In this document: one piece after another, positions 16,174-24,105 of the stretch
Position numbering within the stretch: position 1 is the first letter of the stretch
Layout of the letters: each line of letters begins with the position of its first letter
Assembly (NCBI GenBank): GCA_000270325.1
Contig: BA000048.1
Coordinates: 147,476-187,040, forward strand
Source: Candidatus Caldarchaeum subterraneum
Lineage (GTDB): Archaea; Thermoproteota; Nitrososphaeria_A; Caldarchaeales; Caldarchaeaceae
DNA length: 39,565 nt
Direction: 5' to 3'
Made by a program: the position numbers and the translations under genes
Notes under the pieces: model-generated
What the model was told of the DNA's origin: nothing
The model's input: only the letters and a program-made list of their open reading frames with translations
Databases searched by the model: none

Positions 16174-17661
16174 CTAATGCGGCGGCTCCACAGAGAAATC
16201 CTTGGTGGAATATGCGACCAGAGCCGAAGCGAACAACACATACCCAATCAGCAGATAGGGGAGGAAAGCAGGAGGATTGGTTGCAACCGGCGCGAAAAGA
16301 CGAGACATCAGCAGCGGTAGGCTAAGCAGCTGCGAACCAAGCAGTGGGAGAACAACTATGAAAATCGCAGTGAAAGAGAAGGGGGAAGAAAAACGCTTTA
16401 CCGACGAAGATATCACGAGTGCGAGAAATGAGCCGAAAACCGCTGAACACAGAAACAGCAATATATCCAAGTAAGTTAATGCGATAAACCCGCCGAAGAC
16501 CTGAATAGCCGCCACCAATACAGACGAAAAAATTAGAGAAACAATAACGTAGGCGATCAATAATGTGTAAAAATAGGATGAGATACGGTAAATAGAGAGC
16601 TGAACCAGCCACAAGTTATGTCTCTCCGTAAGCAGCCAATTGAATGAAAGGAGAGCCGGGATCATCGGGGTATACAGTGAGACTATTGTGAGGAAAATCG
16701 CCTCTGGCTGGGCCGTGAAGGCAAGCGCTCGTGGAAGAGCAGAGCCAACGTAGACAAGTAGAAGCAGGACAAAAGCGGTTATCCAAAGACTTCCGTCTCG
16801 CAGAAACCTCGTCAAATGAGCTTTAACAAGCAGCGCAGTTGGCCTGTCACCGGGGTTTATCAACAAAAATCTCGCCACAGGCATCGGAAGTTTAAAAGAG
16901 GTGATCAATTTTCGCGGCGGGTCGGTGAAAACGTTGGTCAGTATCGGCGCCAAACCCGCGTATTCGATTGTTCTGGAGAGAAAAAGATGCACCGCAAGCA
17001 GCCCGCCTATTAGTAGAAGAGCAGCAGCTGTTTTGAACCCGCCCTCCGTCATGCCGAGTAGCAGGGTTGGGGGGTATGGAAAGCTGTTAACCCATGGAAG
17101 TGATGTAAAAATGTCCAAAAGCGGCAGCAAAACTAGCATCAGCGTAACACCGCCCACAGCCAGCACACCTCTCTTTCCCAACCAATTACGCAACAGGCCA
17201 AGCAAATGTGATAACAAAATGGAGGAGACAACAGCTGCTTCAACAATCATTACAAAGCTATACAAATGAACGAGGTGACGCGGAAAAGTCAACACCGTAA
17301 CAACAAGTATCATCGACGGCAGGGTGAACATGTTGAGGAAAACAAATTGAAACAAGAAATCGGACCAGAGATATGTCCTCGGCCTCACATTCGAGGTGAA
17401 AATATAGTCTATCTCATAACCCAAAGCCGTTACGCCGCCCTTCAAACCGAGGAACACACCCACTGCCAAGACACCGGATGTTGCCAACGGCTTCAGAGCC
17501 CTGACAAAATCGTTCAAATCCATCCCGGCCACTATGCCGTAGAATCTCAGAGTCAACGAAACCAACCCTATAACAAATAGGTAAAGCATGTAGAACATCA
17601 AAGGAGCAGCGGCTTTTGACAAGGACCTTCCAAAAGAGCCGGCGAATTGCTTCACCTTCAC
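16174..17661 (-). CDS. ABC-2-type transporter permease, large
   Basis: 495 aa with roughly a dozen hydrophobic spans. The N-terminal half includes PLMFYMLYLFVIGLVSLTLR and the stretch SMILVVTVLTF; the C-terminal half includes LLIAYVIVSLIFSSVLVAAI and FTAIFIVVLPLLGSQLL. There is no signal peptide or periplasmic solute-binding part. The size and the 10-nt gap after an ATPase gene on the same strand fit a two-component ABC-2 exporter in which the permease is a fused pair of six-span units. The substrate is unknown and nothing nearby identifies it. The pair lies between L12 and alaS, inside a block that appears inverted relative to the ribosomal operon. Confidence 0.85.
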   Translation of the reverse strand: MKVKQFAGSFGRSLSKAAAPLMFYMLYLFVIGLVSLTLRFYGIVAGMDLNDFVRALKPLATSGVLAVGVFLGLKGGVTALGYEIDYIFTSNVRPRTYLWSDFLFQFVFLNMFTLPSMILVVTVLTFPRHLVHLYSFVMIVEAAVVSSILLSHLLGLLRNWLGKRGVLAVGGVTLMLVLLPLLDIFTSLPWVNSFPYPPTLLLGMTEGGFKTAAALLLIGGLLAVHLFLSRTIEYAGLAPILTNVFTDPPRKLITSFKLPMPVARFLLINPGDRPTALLVKAHLTRFLRDGSLWITAFVLLLLVYVGSALPRALAFTAQPEAIFLTIVSLYTPMIPALLSFNWLLTERHNLWLVQLSIYRISSYFYTLLIAYVIVSLIFSSVLVAAIQVFGGFIALTYLDILLFLCSAVFGSFLALVISSSVKRFSSPFSFTAIFIVVLPLLGSQLLSLPLLMSRLFAPVATNPPAFLPYLLIGYVLFASALVAYSTKDFSVEPPH

Positions 17662-17671
17662 CTTAAAAATC

Positions 17672-18409
17672 TCAATCAGCAGATTTTTTCACCCGTACAA
17701 GGGAGAGGAAGATTTCTTCAAGCGAAGAGTCACCGTTTTTCGCCTTGAGCTCCGAAAGGCTCGAGGAACACAACACTCTTCCATCGACAATTATCGTTAC
17801 ATAGTTGCAGAGTTTCTCAGCCGAATCAAGCAGGTGGGTGGATATGAGGACTCCTCCACCATCCTCTATAATCTCGTTTATGTAGAGTCTAGTAACTTTC
17901 TGAGCTTCTGGGTCAAGGCCGTTGAAGGGTTCATCAAGAATTAAAACGGTGGGAGAGCTTACAAGAGAAGCCGCTATTGCCAGTCTCTGTCGGATACCCT
18001 TCGAAAGCTCGTAGACTAGTCTGTCAGAAACCTGGTGCAGCTCATAAGACTCCATCAGTTCGGAAACCCTGCTCCGCACGCTGTCTCCGACAAGCCCTTT
18101 TAAGCGGGCTGAGAAAATCAGAAACTCTTGAACAGTCAAGTAGTCTGGAAGGGATGGGTTTTCGGGTACATAGCCCAGCTTCATCCTATAACCGTTGTTG
18201 GCTGATGGTTTTTCGCCGAAAACAGTTACGATTCCTTTATCAGGTTTCAGAAGCCCGACTATGCATTTGAGGGACGTTGTTTTTCCTGAGCCATTTGGGC
18301 CCAATAGTCCATGAACCTGCCCGGCCTCGAGCCTCAGAGAAACTCCTCTAACAGCCTCTACTCTGCCGAACCTTTTCCAGATTTCAACAGCTTCAACTAG
18401 CGAAGCCAT
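17672..18409 (-). CDS. ABC transporter ATP-binding protein
   Basis: 245 aa. Walker A is GPNGSGKTT and the Q-loop is LGYVPENPSLPDY. The signature reads ELSKGIRQRLAIAASL, with K in place of the usual second G-like position. Walker B plus D-loop is VLILDEPFNGLDPEAQK and the H-loop is LISTHLLDSAEKL. The sequence is of the CcmA/NatA group that energises ABC-2 permeases, and the permease gene follows 10 nt later. The start is ATG at 18409, 42 nt after the L12 stop, so transcription from the L12 promoter could continue into this pair. Drug, lipid or peptide export is possible; I cannot choose. Confidence 0.93.
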   Translation of the reverse strand: MASLVEAVEIWKRFGRVEAVRGVSLRLEAGQVHGLLGPNGSGKTTSLKCIVGLLKPDKGIVTVFGEKPSANNGYRMKLGYVPENPSLPDYLTVQEFLIFSARLKGLVGDSVRSRVSELMESYELHQVSDRLVYELSKGIRQRLAIAASLVSSPTVLILDEPFNGLDPEAQKVTRLYINEIIEDGGGVLISTHLLDSAEKLCNYVTIIVDGRVLCSSSLSELKAKNGDSSLEEIFLSLVRVKKSAD

Positions 18410-18451
18410 CCGATAAACAATACAGATGGGATGGGTAAAAAATTTTTGATG

Positions 18452-18763
18452 TTATCCGAAGAGGGCGCTCAGACCTGATAGAGCTTCTTCCTGCTGCTTC
18501 TCCTCTTTCGGTTTCTCGGCGGGAGCCTCTGCCGGCTTCGAAGCTGCGGCGGCGGAGGCTGGAGCCGCAGCGACGGCTACAGGCGCTGCGGTAGCCTGTT
18601 TCAGTACCTCGTCGATGTTTATCTCCGCGAGGGCCGCGGAAAGTGACTTTATCTTTGACATGTCAGGCGTTATTCCCGCTGCTTCAACGACTCTCTTTAG
18701 GCCTTCTTCGTCGATTTTCTTGCCAGCCTTGTGGAGCAACAGCGCCGCGTACACGTACTCCAT
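18452..18763 (-). CDS. rpl12: Ribosomal protein P1 (archaeal L12)
   Basis: 103 aa from ATG 18763; an in-frame GTG at 18775 would add four residues. The N-terminal dimerisation domain reads [20 protein letters not shown], followed by [20 protein letters not shown]. An alanine/proline-rich flexible hinge comes next, then a charged segment and the C-terminal tail [11 protein letters not shown], the conserved factor-binding end. It recruits translation GTPases to the ribosome stalk by dimers bound to L10. Upstream, ttaatattt (near 18801-18811) is a candidate TATA box. In most archaea it directly follows L10; here it is 5 kb away on the opposite strand. Confidence 0.97.
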   Translation of the reverse strand: MEYVYAALLLHKAGKKIDEEGLKRVVEAAGITPDMSKIKSLSAALAEINIDEVLKQATAAPVAVAAAPASAAAASKPAEAPAEKPKEEKQQEEALSGLSALFG

Positions 18764-18843
18764 TTTTCTATGCACCTAGGGTTTCTTCAAACTGCCCACT
18801 CTTAAATATTAACTGGGCGGGCTCGGTCTGCGGCTGGAAAGCA

Positions 18844-18852
18844 TTTATAAAT
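18844..18852 (+). promoter_or_regulatory. TATA box ahead of the DUF763 gene
   Basis: tttataaat in the divergent gap between L12 and the DUF763 gene. A start near 18875 would leave a leader of about 35 nt, and a ribosome site ggtgg lies just before the ATG at 18911. This gene is thus one of the few here with both a leader and a Shine-Dalgarno sequence. Confidence 0.55.
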
Positions 18853-18910
18853 AAGGGCCGTTACGCTTGGCAAAAATTTTTCTTCTCGCTGAAGTTCTGC
18901 ATGTTGGTGG

Positions 18911-20011
18911 ATGAAGCGCGTCGGCACGGCTACGCTGTGGCTGACCGAGGGCCCTGTGCCACATTTTAGGGAGATGGTGGAGCTTGGCCGTGAAATTATG
19001 AGAGCGCTGTGTGCACAGGTGGGTTATGAAGAGACTGTTAGAAGGTTCGCCGACCCTTTTTGGCTTAGCAGCCTCGCCTGCGCTCTGGGGTTTGAGTGGG
19101 ACACAAGTGGGCAGACGACTGTGACGCTGAAAGCCCTCAGCCTCGGGTTGATGGGAACAGATATCCCCGTCAGAGTTTTGGGAGGCAAGGGTGCTGAGAT
19201 GCGGATGGCTCAGCTGGAGGCGGGCAAGCTGCTCGCTGAAATCGGCGTTAGAGAGGTTGGAGAAATCCGCAGGGCCATGAGGCTCACAACATCCGTGGAC
19301 AACGCAGCTCTACAAGACTCCTACGACATCTACTTCCAAGCCGCAGCTGTATCCGAATCCGGGCAATGGGCCATCATCAACCAAGGCATGAACACGGTCA
19401 ATAAGACCGCTAGACGGTATCACTGGTCAAGCGACCGCGGACTCGGCGTCGAGGAGCCTCATACAGAGATTTTGAGCGACACGGTTGAGGATGTGGTGCT
19501 AGACCTTACAAGCACAACATCGGCGGAGACACGTCAGACAATACTGGAGGTGCTTGAGGACACTCCGCCCAGCAGGCTTAACGAGGACCTCGCCCAAGTC
19601 AAGGCAATAGCACGTAAACAGCACACCCTCACCAGCACATTTGAAGAGCTTCCCACAATACCGAAGCATCTCTCTCCGCCCAATAGACTAGATGAAGAAA
19701 CAATTAGACGGGCGAAAAACGTGTCAAGCTTCGACGAGCTTCTGACGACGCAGGGCGTGGGGGCCGCTACCCTACGTGGCCTAGCATACATAGCGGCCCT
19801 TGTTTATGGCTCAAAGGTGTCGTGGCGGGACCCGGTCAAATTCAGCTACGCCTTTGGAACCAAAAGCGGGAAACCTTATCCAGTCAACAGAGCGGCCATG
19901 CATGAGGCAGCTGAATTCATCAAACAAGCCGTGATGGCGTCCAAAACGGGTGACGAAACCAAGTTAACTGTTTTACGTAGGCTAAACAGCTTGCTGGACT
20001 CCAACCATTAG
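18911..20011 (+). CDS. DUF763 family protein
   Basis: 366 aa. The N-terminus KRVGTATLWLTEGPVPHFREM and the following VGYEETVRRFADPFWLSSLAC and TTVTLKALSLGLMG match my memory of DUF763 (COG1415), which is common in archaea and thermophilic bacteria. Further conserved-looking stretches are DIYFQAAAVSESGQWAIINQ, NQGMNTVNKTARRYHW and LRGLAYIAALVYGSKVSWRD, the last with a helix-hairpin-like GVGAATLRGLA. The family's biochemical role is not established to my knowledge; nucleic-acid association has been guessed. The protein is soluble with no signal peptide. The gene has a TATA box and ribosome site and overlaps the convergent aEF1B end by 4 nt. Confidence 0.85.
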   Translation: MKRVGTATLWLTEGPVPHFREMVELGREIMRALCAQVGYEETVRRFADPFWLSSLACALGFEWDTSGQTTVTLKALSLGLMGTDIPVRVLGGKGAEMRMAQLEAGKLLAEIGVREVGEIRRAMRLTTSVDNAALQDSYDIYFQAAAVSESGQWAIINQGMNTVNKTARRYHWSSDRGLGVEEPHTEILSDTVEDVVLDLTSTTSAETRQTILEVLEDTPPSRLNEDLAQVKAIARKQHTLTSTFEELPTIPKHLSPPNRLDEETIRRAKNVSSFDELLTTQGVGAATLRGLAYIAALVYGSKVSWRDPVKFSYAFGTKSGKPYPVNRAAMHEAAEFIKQAVMASKTGDETKLTVLRRLNSLLDSNH

Positions 20012-20274
20012 ATGCGTGTCACGGACTGCACATCATATTCGCCCACAAGCTCCACCGTTGAGAGATATTGTTCAAGCGCTTCGCCTACACCGTCTACCTC
20101 GGGCATCAGAAAACCCATCAAGAGAGCCTTCAACCCAAACCCTATGTCCTCAACCCTCTTGTCACTGACACGCACATCCTTCGGCAGTTTTGACTCGACA
20201 GCCCTCGCCAGCTCATCCAAATCCGTGTCAGAATCCTTTGGCAAAATCCTGACAACCATCAACACTTTACCCAT
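20008..20274 (-). CDS. ef1b: Translation elongation factor 1-beta (aEF1B)
   Basis: 88 aa from MGKVLMVVRILPKDSDTDLD. It has the compact alpha-beta fold of the GEF domain: LARAVESKLPKDVRVSDKRV, then EDIGFGLKALLMGFLMPEVD, and the final VELVGEYDVQSVTRI. The archaeal protein is only this exchange domain, so the length is normal. It swaps GDP for GTP on EF1A. The TTG-started longer frame to 20298 adds eight residues not typical of homologues. It lies 25 nt after mobA on the same strand and could be transcribed with mobBA. Confidence 0.94.
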   Translation of the reverse strand: MGKVLMVVRILPKDSDTDLDELARAVESKLPKDVRVSDKRVEDIGFGLKALLMGFLMPEVDGVGEALEQYLSTVELVGEYDVQSVTRI

Positions 20275-20299
20275 GTAGGGTAACCCGACTTTCCACAAT

Positions 20300-21199
20300 T
20301 TAACGCATTCCCGACAACATGTCTCGACGAATAAAAGCCTCCATCCTAGAGCAGATTAAAGCAGCTTCCGGTGACCGGCCTGTCTCAAACATTTTGGCGG
20401 CATCGGCCAAAGCGTGGCCAGCCAAGTGAGCCACCCCATACGAGAGGAGAACAAGGGCCTCACTCACGTATTCCTGTGCAGATTCTTTGAACCTTTTTTC
20501 GGCGGCGGCTGCAGCAGCTTGGCGGAAATGTTGCGAGCTCTCGGTGAGAAGAAGGTCGTCTCTCACACGGTCTCCACCGGACCCACGGGGTTTAGGTTCC
20601 AAAAGGTCTTGGTAGGTGTTGATGTTGGAGAACTCGTATGGGTCAGAAGATAGCTTAAACCCGGCCGCGAGCAGCATCTTGCTCGCACACCTCAGCATGT
20701 CCGAAGGCCTGTGAAGACCTCCTCTATACATGAACACGGTCTCGAGATAATTTTTCACCGCATCGACGGACAAAACCTGCACTAGTGTCTCTACTGCACC
20801 GTTGCCCCAGACAACCGAGGCAACAGATGCGGAATGGTGGAGAAATTTCTCGACTAGTTTCTGGAAGGTTGCGGCCTTTATCCTAGGCACATCGGCTGGG
20901 CTGGTCACCACTACATCGGCTTCAAGGCGATTGGCCGCTGACAAAAATCCCGAGAGAGGGCCTGCGGAGAACTCGTCTACGATGTAGCCTTTTACAAATG
21001 GTTCACAGGCCTTCATCAACTGCTCTCCTCTCTCGGCATCCCGTACGCTTAGCCAGACCTCCTCCACAGCCTCGTGAAGAGATTTTGCCACATGTCTAAT
21101 CAGCGGCTCACCGTTGAGAAGAGCAAGCGCCTTATCGCCTCCAAACCTCTTCGAAACACCTCCAGAAAGAATAACCCCGCAAACCCGCATACCCCTCAC
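20300..21199 (-). CDS. mobA: MobA-like molybdenum cofactor guanylyltransferase with C-terminal helical extension
   Basis: 299 aa against about 190-210 for typical MobA. The nucleotidyltransferase part has VILSGGVSKRFGGDKALALL (usually LAGGxSxRMGxDKAL), EFSAGPLSGFLSA and the metal-site strand VVVTSPADVPRI. Residues about 200-299 are an extra, alanine-rich helical region (SQHFRQAAAAAAEKRF, EALVLLSYGVAHLAGHALA) that I cannot assign. MobA attaches GMP to molybdopterin to make the dinucleotide cofactor. The GTG at 21199 shares GTGA with the mobB stop, which indicates coupled translation; ATG 21190 is an alternative. Some homologues handle other nucleotides, but the mobB partner favours molybdenum cofactor. 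Confidence 0.85.
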   Translation of the reverse strand: MRGMRVCGVILSGGVSKRFGGDKALALLNGEPLIRHVAKSLHEAVEEVWLSVRDAERGEQLMKACEPFVKGYIVDEFSAGPLSGFLSAANRLEADVVVTSPADVPRIKAATFQKLVEKFLHHSASVASVVWGNGAVETLVQVLSVDAVKNYLETVFMYRGGLHRPSDMLRCASKMLLAAGFKLSSDPYEFSNINTYQDLLEPKPRGSGGDRVRDDLLLTESSQHFRQAAAAAAEKRFKESAQEYVSEALVLLSYGVAHLAGHALADAAKMFETGRSPEAALICSRMEAFIRRDMLSGMR

Positions 21200-21723
21200 T
21201 TCACGAGACCCAGAGACCTCCTCACATGGTTGAAAAAATCCTGAGAAAGCTCAGGTCCATATACAGGAACCCCAATCTCAGGCAGCGACGTGTTTTCCAA
21301 GCGAAAAACTGCTACAACAGGCGGAGAAATCTCCTCAATCAACCCTATGTCCTCGCTTTTCCTGACGGTTAATATTTTGTAAACATGTGGTGACCCGCCA
21401 TAAAGCTTGGCAAACCCTTCGTAAACAACCACGTCTATCCCCTCTTCTTGGAAAATTTTTCCGAGCAATTCATCGCGGTTTGTTTCGTGTGTCTGCTTGG
21501 GGAAAATGATGGCCATTTCATTAGGCGATATGCTGGTAACTATGCTTGCCCCGCTTCGGGCCATGCGCCAAGTATCCTTGCCCTCTGTATCGATTGTAAA
21601 CTCGTGATGAACATGTTTCACTGCCGCGACACGGTACCCGTCTCCAACCAAGTCCTCGATGATCTTGGTCGCGAGAAAAGTTTTGCCGGTTTTTTTGAAC
21701 CCCATGATGGCCAGATGTTTCAC
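21196..21723 (-). CDS. mobB: MobB, molybdopterin-guanine dinucleotide biosynthesis adaptor GTPase
   Basis: 175 aa. The P-loop IMGFKKTGKTFLATKI lies at the N-terminus, followed by VAAVKHVHHEFTIDTEGKDT and WRMARSGASIVTS, both characteristic of MobB. The strand VVVYEGFAKLYGG stands where Walker B is expected. MobB binds GTP and MobA and assists guanylation of molybdopterin. The start is GTG at 21723 with a candidate TATA (atattactta, near 21745-21754). It is first of a mobB-mobA-aEF1B run. No molybdoenzyme gene is in the window. Confidence 0.93.
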   Translation of the reverse strand: MKHLAIMGFKKTGKTFLATKIIEDLVGDGYRVAAVKHVHHEFTIDTEGKDTWRMARSGASIVTSISPNEMAIIFPKQTHETNRDELLGKIFQEEGIDVVVYEGFAKLYGGSPHVYKILTVRKSEDIGLIEEISPPVVAVFRLENTSLPEIGVPVYGPELSQDFFNHVRRSLGLVK

Positions 21724-21807
21724 GTCATTTGTTCACAGACCTAAGTAATATGCGTATCACCTCGATGCGCAAAAGTTATTACACCGCCGCCGAAAAGCGG
21801 GAACGGG

Positions 21808-22059
21808 TTGTACGAGGACCTTATGATTCTACTGGTTGTCTTCGCCGCCACCACCATAGCGGCCCTAGTGTACATACTTCTGAAGTCTGCGCCAAGGTCT
21901 CCCCCTCTTAGGCAAACCATCGTGATAAACAGCTCGGAAATCCCGACGCAAACAGATACACGGCTTTCTCCGATAATTTTGCAGACGGAGAAGAATGTTG
22001 AGATGCTTGAGAAGGAGGTGGAGGGTGTTCTCGGTGGAGGCGAAGAAAAGAGCGGCTAA
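21808..22059 (+). CDS. Small single-span membrane protein
   Basis: 83 aa from TTG 21808, or 78 from ATG 21823. An N-terminal membrane span (MILLVVFAATTIAALVYILL) is followed by a short basic proline-containing linker (KSAPRSPPLRQ) and a hydrophilic tail ending in a charged helix (TEKNVEMLEKEVEGVLGGGEE). I recognise no family. A gttatta box near 21774 suits either start. The 3' end overlaps the rpiA start by 35 nt, and its last helix codons hold the strong GGAGGTG (22014-22020) that serves rpiA, so the two are likely coupled. A membrane-tethered scaffold is only a guess. Confidence 0.6.
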   Translation: MYEDLMILLVVFAATTIAALVYILLKSAPRSPPLRQTIVINSSEIPTQTDTRLSPIILQTEKNVEMLEKEVEGVLGGGEEKSG

Positions 22060-22699
22060 AGAGGCGGTGAAGTTTGTGGATGACGGCTTCGTGGTAGGGG
22101 TGGGCAGCGGCACAACTGTTTCACTGATTTTATCCGAGCTGGCCGCAGCCGGGAAAAAAATAGTGATAATTCCAGCTTCTTGGCAGAGCTACTACGAGGC
22201 GATTGAGCTGGGGCTCATGGTGTCGAGCTTGGACCAGCATCCTTGTCCAGATGTTTATCTCGACAGCTTCGACCAGGTGACCCGGGATGGCGCGATGATC
22301 AAGGGCGGCGGCGGCGCTATGCTGAGGGAGAAGGTTCTCGCTTCGGCGTCGAGAAACAGGGTGTTTGTGGGCGACCATGGTAAGCTTGTCGAGAAGCTAC
22401 GCAGGCCCGTGCCTCTGGAAATCATCCCCTTCGCATACAAGTTTGTTGAAAACAGGCTCAGAGAAAAAGGAGTCAAACTGGTGATGAGAACCTCACAGGC
22501 AAAAAACGGCCCCACAGTATCAGACAACGGCAACATAATCGGTGACGCAGACTTTGGCGAAATAGATGAACCAGCTCAAGTTGAAAAATTTCTCAAAGAA
22601 ATTCCAGGCGTCGTCGAATCCGGGATTTTCATGGGACTCGTCGACACTTTGATTATAGCACATGATTATGGAAAGGTTGAGCGATTGACCTTCCGCTAA
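22025..22699 (+). CDS. rpiA: Ribose-5-phosphate isomerase A
   Basis: 224 aa from GTG 22025. It interconverts ribose 5-phosphate and ribulose 5-phosphate. Motifs: VVGVGSGTTVSLIL (phosphate loop), DSFDQVTRDGAMIKGGGGAM with the conserved KGGGGA lysine and aspartates, and the C-terminal DADFGEIDEPAQVEKFLKEI, then PGVVESGIFMGLVD. The Shine-Dalgarno GGAGGTG at 22014-22020 fits the GTG at 22025 with 4-nt spacing. A frame open to 21995 adds an arginine-rich stretch not seen in the family. GTG 22034 is also possible. Length and motifs are normal. Confidence 0.95.
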   Translation: MFSVEAKKRAAKEAVKFVDDGFVVGVGSGTTVSLILSELAAAGKKIVIIPASWQSYYEAIELGLMVSSLDQHPCPDVYLDSFDQVTRDGAMIKGGGGAMLREKVLASASRNRVFVGDHGKLVEKLRRPVPLEIIPFAYKFVENRLREKGVKLVMRTSQAKNGPTVSDNGNIIGDADFGEIDEPAQVEKFLKEIPGVVESGIFMGLVDTLIIAHDYGKVERLTFR

Positions 22700-22703
22700 A
22701 AGC

Positions 22704-22710
22704 TTATATA
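22704..22710 (+). promoter_or_regulatory. TATA box of the DUF996 gene
   Basis: ttatata centred 25 nt before the ATG at 22732, immediately after the rpiA stop. The spacing predicts a leaderless transcript starting at the ATG. Confidence 0.6.
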
Positions 22711-22731
22711 GGCTAATCAACGGCGGATGTT

Positions 22732-23316
22732 ATGCCGGACTTAAATCAGGCAAGAATGATAGGCGGGATAGGTTCTATTCTTCTTGTTCTCACAATAGTT
22801 CCCAACGTTGGCCCGGTTCTCAGCATCGTCGGCTTCATCTTGGTCTTGCTTGCGCTCAAGTACGTGTCCGACACTGTTCAGCAGCCTGCGATTTTCCAGA
22901 ACGCGTTGTACGCCGTTATCATCGGGATAGTGGGGGCGGTCATTGCGATGGTACTTGGTGGAGCCGCGCTTTTTGCAGCCGTTGGGCCAGGCTTCGGCGG
23001 AGGATTTGGTGACGGTGTTTCGGGTGATTTCTTTTCCCTTCTCGCAGGTGTTGTCGTGGCTTTGGTTGTGGTGTGGATTTTCGCTGTAGTTTCTGCATTC
23101 TTTCTCAGAAAATCACTGTATCTCACGAGCGACGTCTTGGGAGTTAAACTGTTCAGGACAGGTGGGCTGCTCCTTTTCCTCGGCGCCATCCTGACGATAA
23201 TTCTTGTTGGGTTTATTTTGTCGCTCGTCGCATATGTTCTTCTCGCGGTTGCCTTTTTCCAAATACCTCAGACAGGTGGACAGCCTCCGCCACCTCCCCC
23301 ACCACCGCCTCCCTAG
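22732..23316 (+). CDS. DUF996-type membrane protein with polyproline tail
   Basis: 194 aa with four to five hydrophobic spans, including GGIGSILLVLTIVPNVGPVL, the segment VGFILVLLALKYVSD, and later LLAGVVVALVVVWIFAVVSA. The sequence resembles the DUF996 family of small archaeal membrane proteins of unknown role. A glycine-rich loop (VGPGFGGGFGDGVSGDF) follows the third span. The C-terminus is ten consecutive prolines written with all of CCT, CCG, CCA and CCC, so it is not a simple base repeat. The tail should face the cytoplasm or cell exterior depending on topology, which I cannot fix. It overlaps the convergent regulator gene by 4 nt. Confidence 0.75.
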   Translation: MPDLNQARMIGGIGSILLVLTIVPNVGPVLSIVGFILVLLALKYVSDTVQQPAIFQNALYAVIIGIVGAVIAMVLGGAALFAAVGPGFGGGFGDGVSGDFFSLLAGVVVALVVVWIFAVVSAFFLRKSLYLTSDVLGVKLFRTGGLLLFLGAILTIILVGFILSLVAYVLLAVAFFQIPQTGGQPPPPPPPPPP

Positions 23317-24050
23317 CTCGAGGCAAGGGCCTCCAGAGACCTCATAAGAGAAGAGGCAAAACCCCTGTCCCGCACCCAGACGACCACGGGCTCATCGTCC
23401 AGAGGCAGCCCTATAACAGCCTCACCTCCATCGGTCACCAAAACATCCAGCAACACCCCTTCACTGAAGAAGACCCGCGCGCCAATACTCTCAAAAAACT
23501 CATAATCATCTTTACCCATCTGCACCGAGGGATGCAATATGAAGAGAAATTTTTTCTCGGGAAAAGCTGCCACCACTTTTTTAAACTCCTCCTTCAGCTT
23601 CACCGCTTTTTTGACCGCGAAAACAAACCTCGTCCCCGAATCCACCATTTCCCTCAACTTAACCACAACTGGTTGAAGACCCCGTAGAATAGCCGCCTCG
23701 TTCTCAACAGCCCCCCGCTCCCTTAGCCTCGAGACGGTTGGAATAATTTGCTCCACCATTCTCTTCTTCTCCATCATCAGAGACTCAATTCTCGCCCTCT
23801 CCCGTTCAAGCCAAAAAGTGAAGGCAGAGGCGGGCTCGGTGACACGGTATCCGTCGCTGGTTCTTGTGAGAAACCCGTTTTCACATAAACTAGACAAAAC
23901 ATCATACACACGTGTAATAGGTATCTTTGATTTGCGCGCCACATCCGCGGGCTTACTGTATCCCTGTAACACGGCCAAATAGGCCTTCGCCTGATACTTG
24001 TTAAAACCGAAAACCTTCTGCAGCTTCTCCACCAGCTCCGTTTCCTCCAC
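23313..24050 (-). CDS. TrmB-like transcriptional regulator
   Basis: 245 aa. The N-terminal winged helix matches TrmB: LQKVFGFNKYQAKAYLAVLQ, then PADVARKSKIPITRVYDVLS and LCENGFLTRTSDGYRVTEP. A coiled coil follows (ERERARIESLMMEKKRMVEQ), then a C-terminal alpha-beta sensor region (FLFILHPSVQMG, ARVFFSEGVLLDVLVTDGGE, AVIGLPLDDEPVVVWVRD) that resembles TrmB/phospholipase D-like effector domains. TrmB proteins usually sense sugars; the ligand here is unknown. The start is GTG at 24050. The divergent neighbour is the UbiE-like methyltransferase, 55 bp away, which is a plausible target. Confidence 0.85.
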   Translation of the reverse strand: MEETELVEKLQKVFGFNKYQAKAYLAVLQGYSKPADVARKSKIPITRVYDVLSSLCENGFLTRTSDGYRVTEPASAFTFWLERERARIESLMMEKKRMVEQIIPTVSRLRERGAVENEAAILRGLQPVVVKLREMVDSGTRFVFAVKKAVKLKEEFKKVVAAFPEKKFLFILHPSVQMGKDDYEFFESIGARVFFSEGVLLDVLVTDGGEAVIGLPLDDEPVVVWVRDRGFASSLMRSLEALASS

Positions 24051-24073
24051 ACAACAAGTTACGAGAACAACCG

Positions 24074-24080
24074 TTTAAAT
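24074..24080 (+). promoter_or_regulatory. TATA box of the methyltransferase gene
   Basis: tttaaat in the 55-bp divergent gap, about 28 nt before the ATG at 24106, which predicts a leaderless mRNA. Its position near the TrmB-like gene start makes joint regulation possible. Confidence 0.5.
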
Positions 24081-24105
24081 TTGTCCACAGAACCTAAGAG
24101 AATAG

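Noticed and set aside
23270-23313. Polyproline codons as a microsatellite artefact
   Set aside because: All four proline codons are used in irregular order, which a slipping repeat would not produce.
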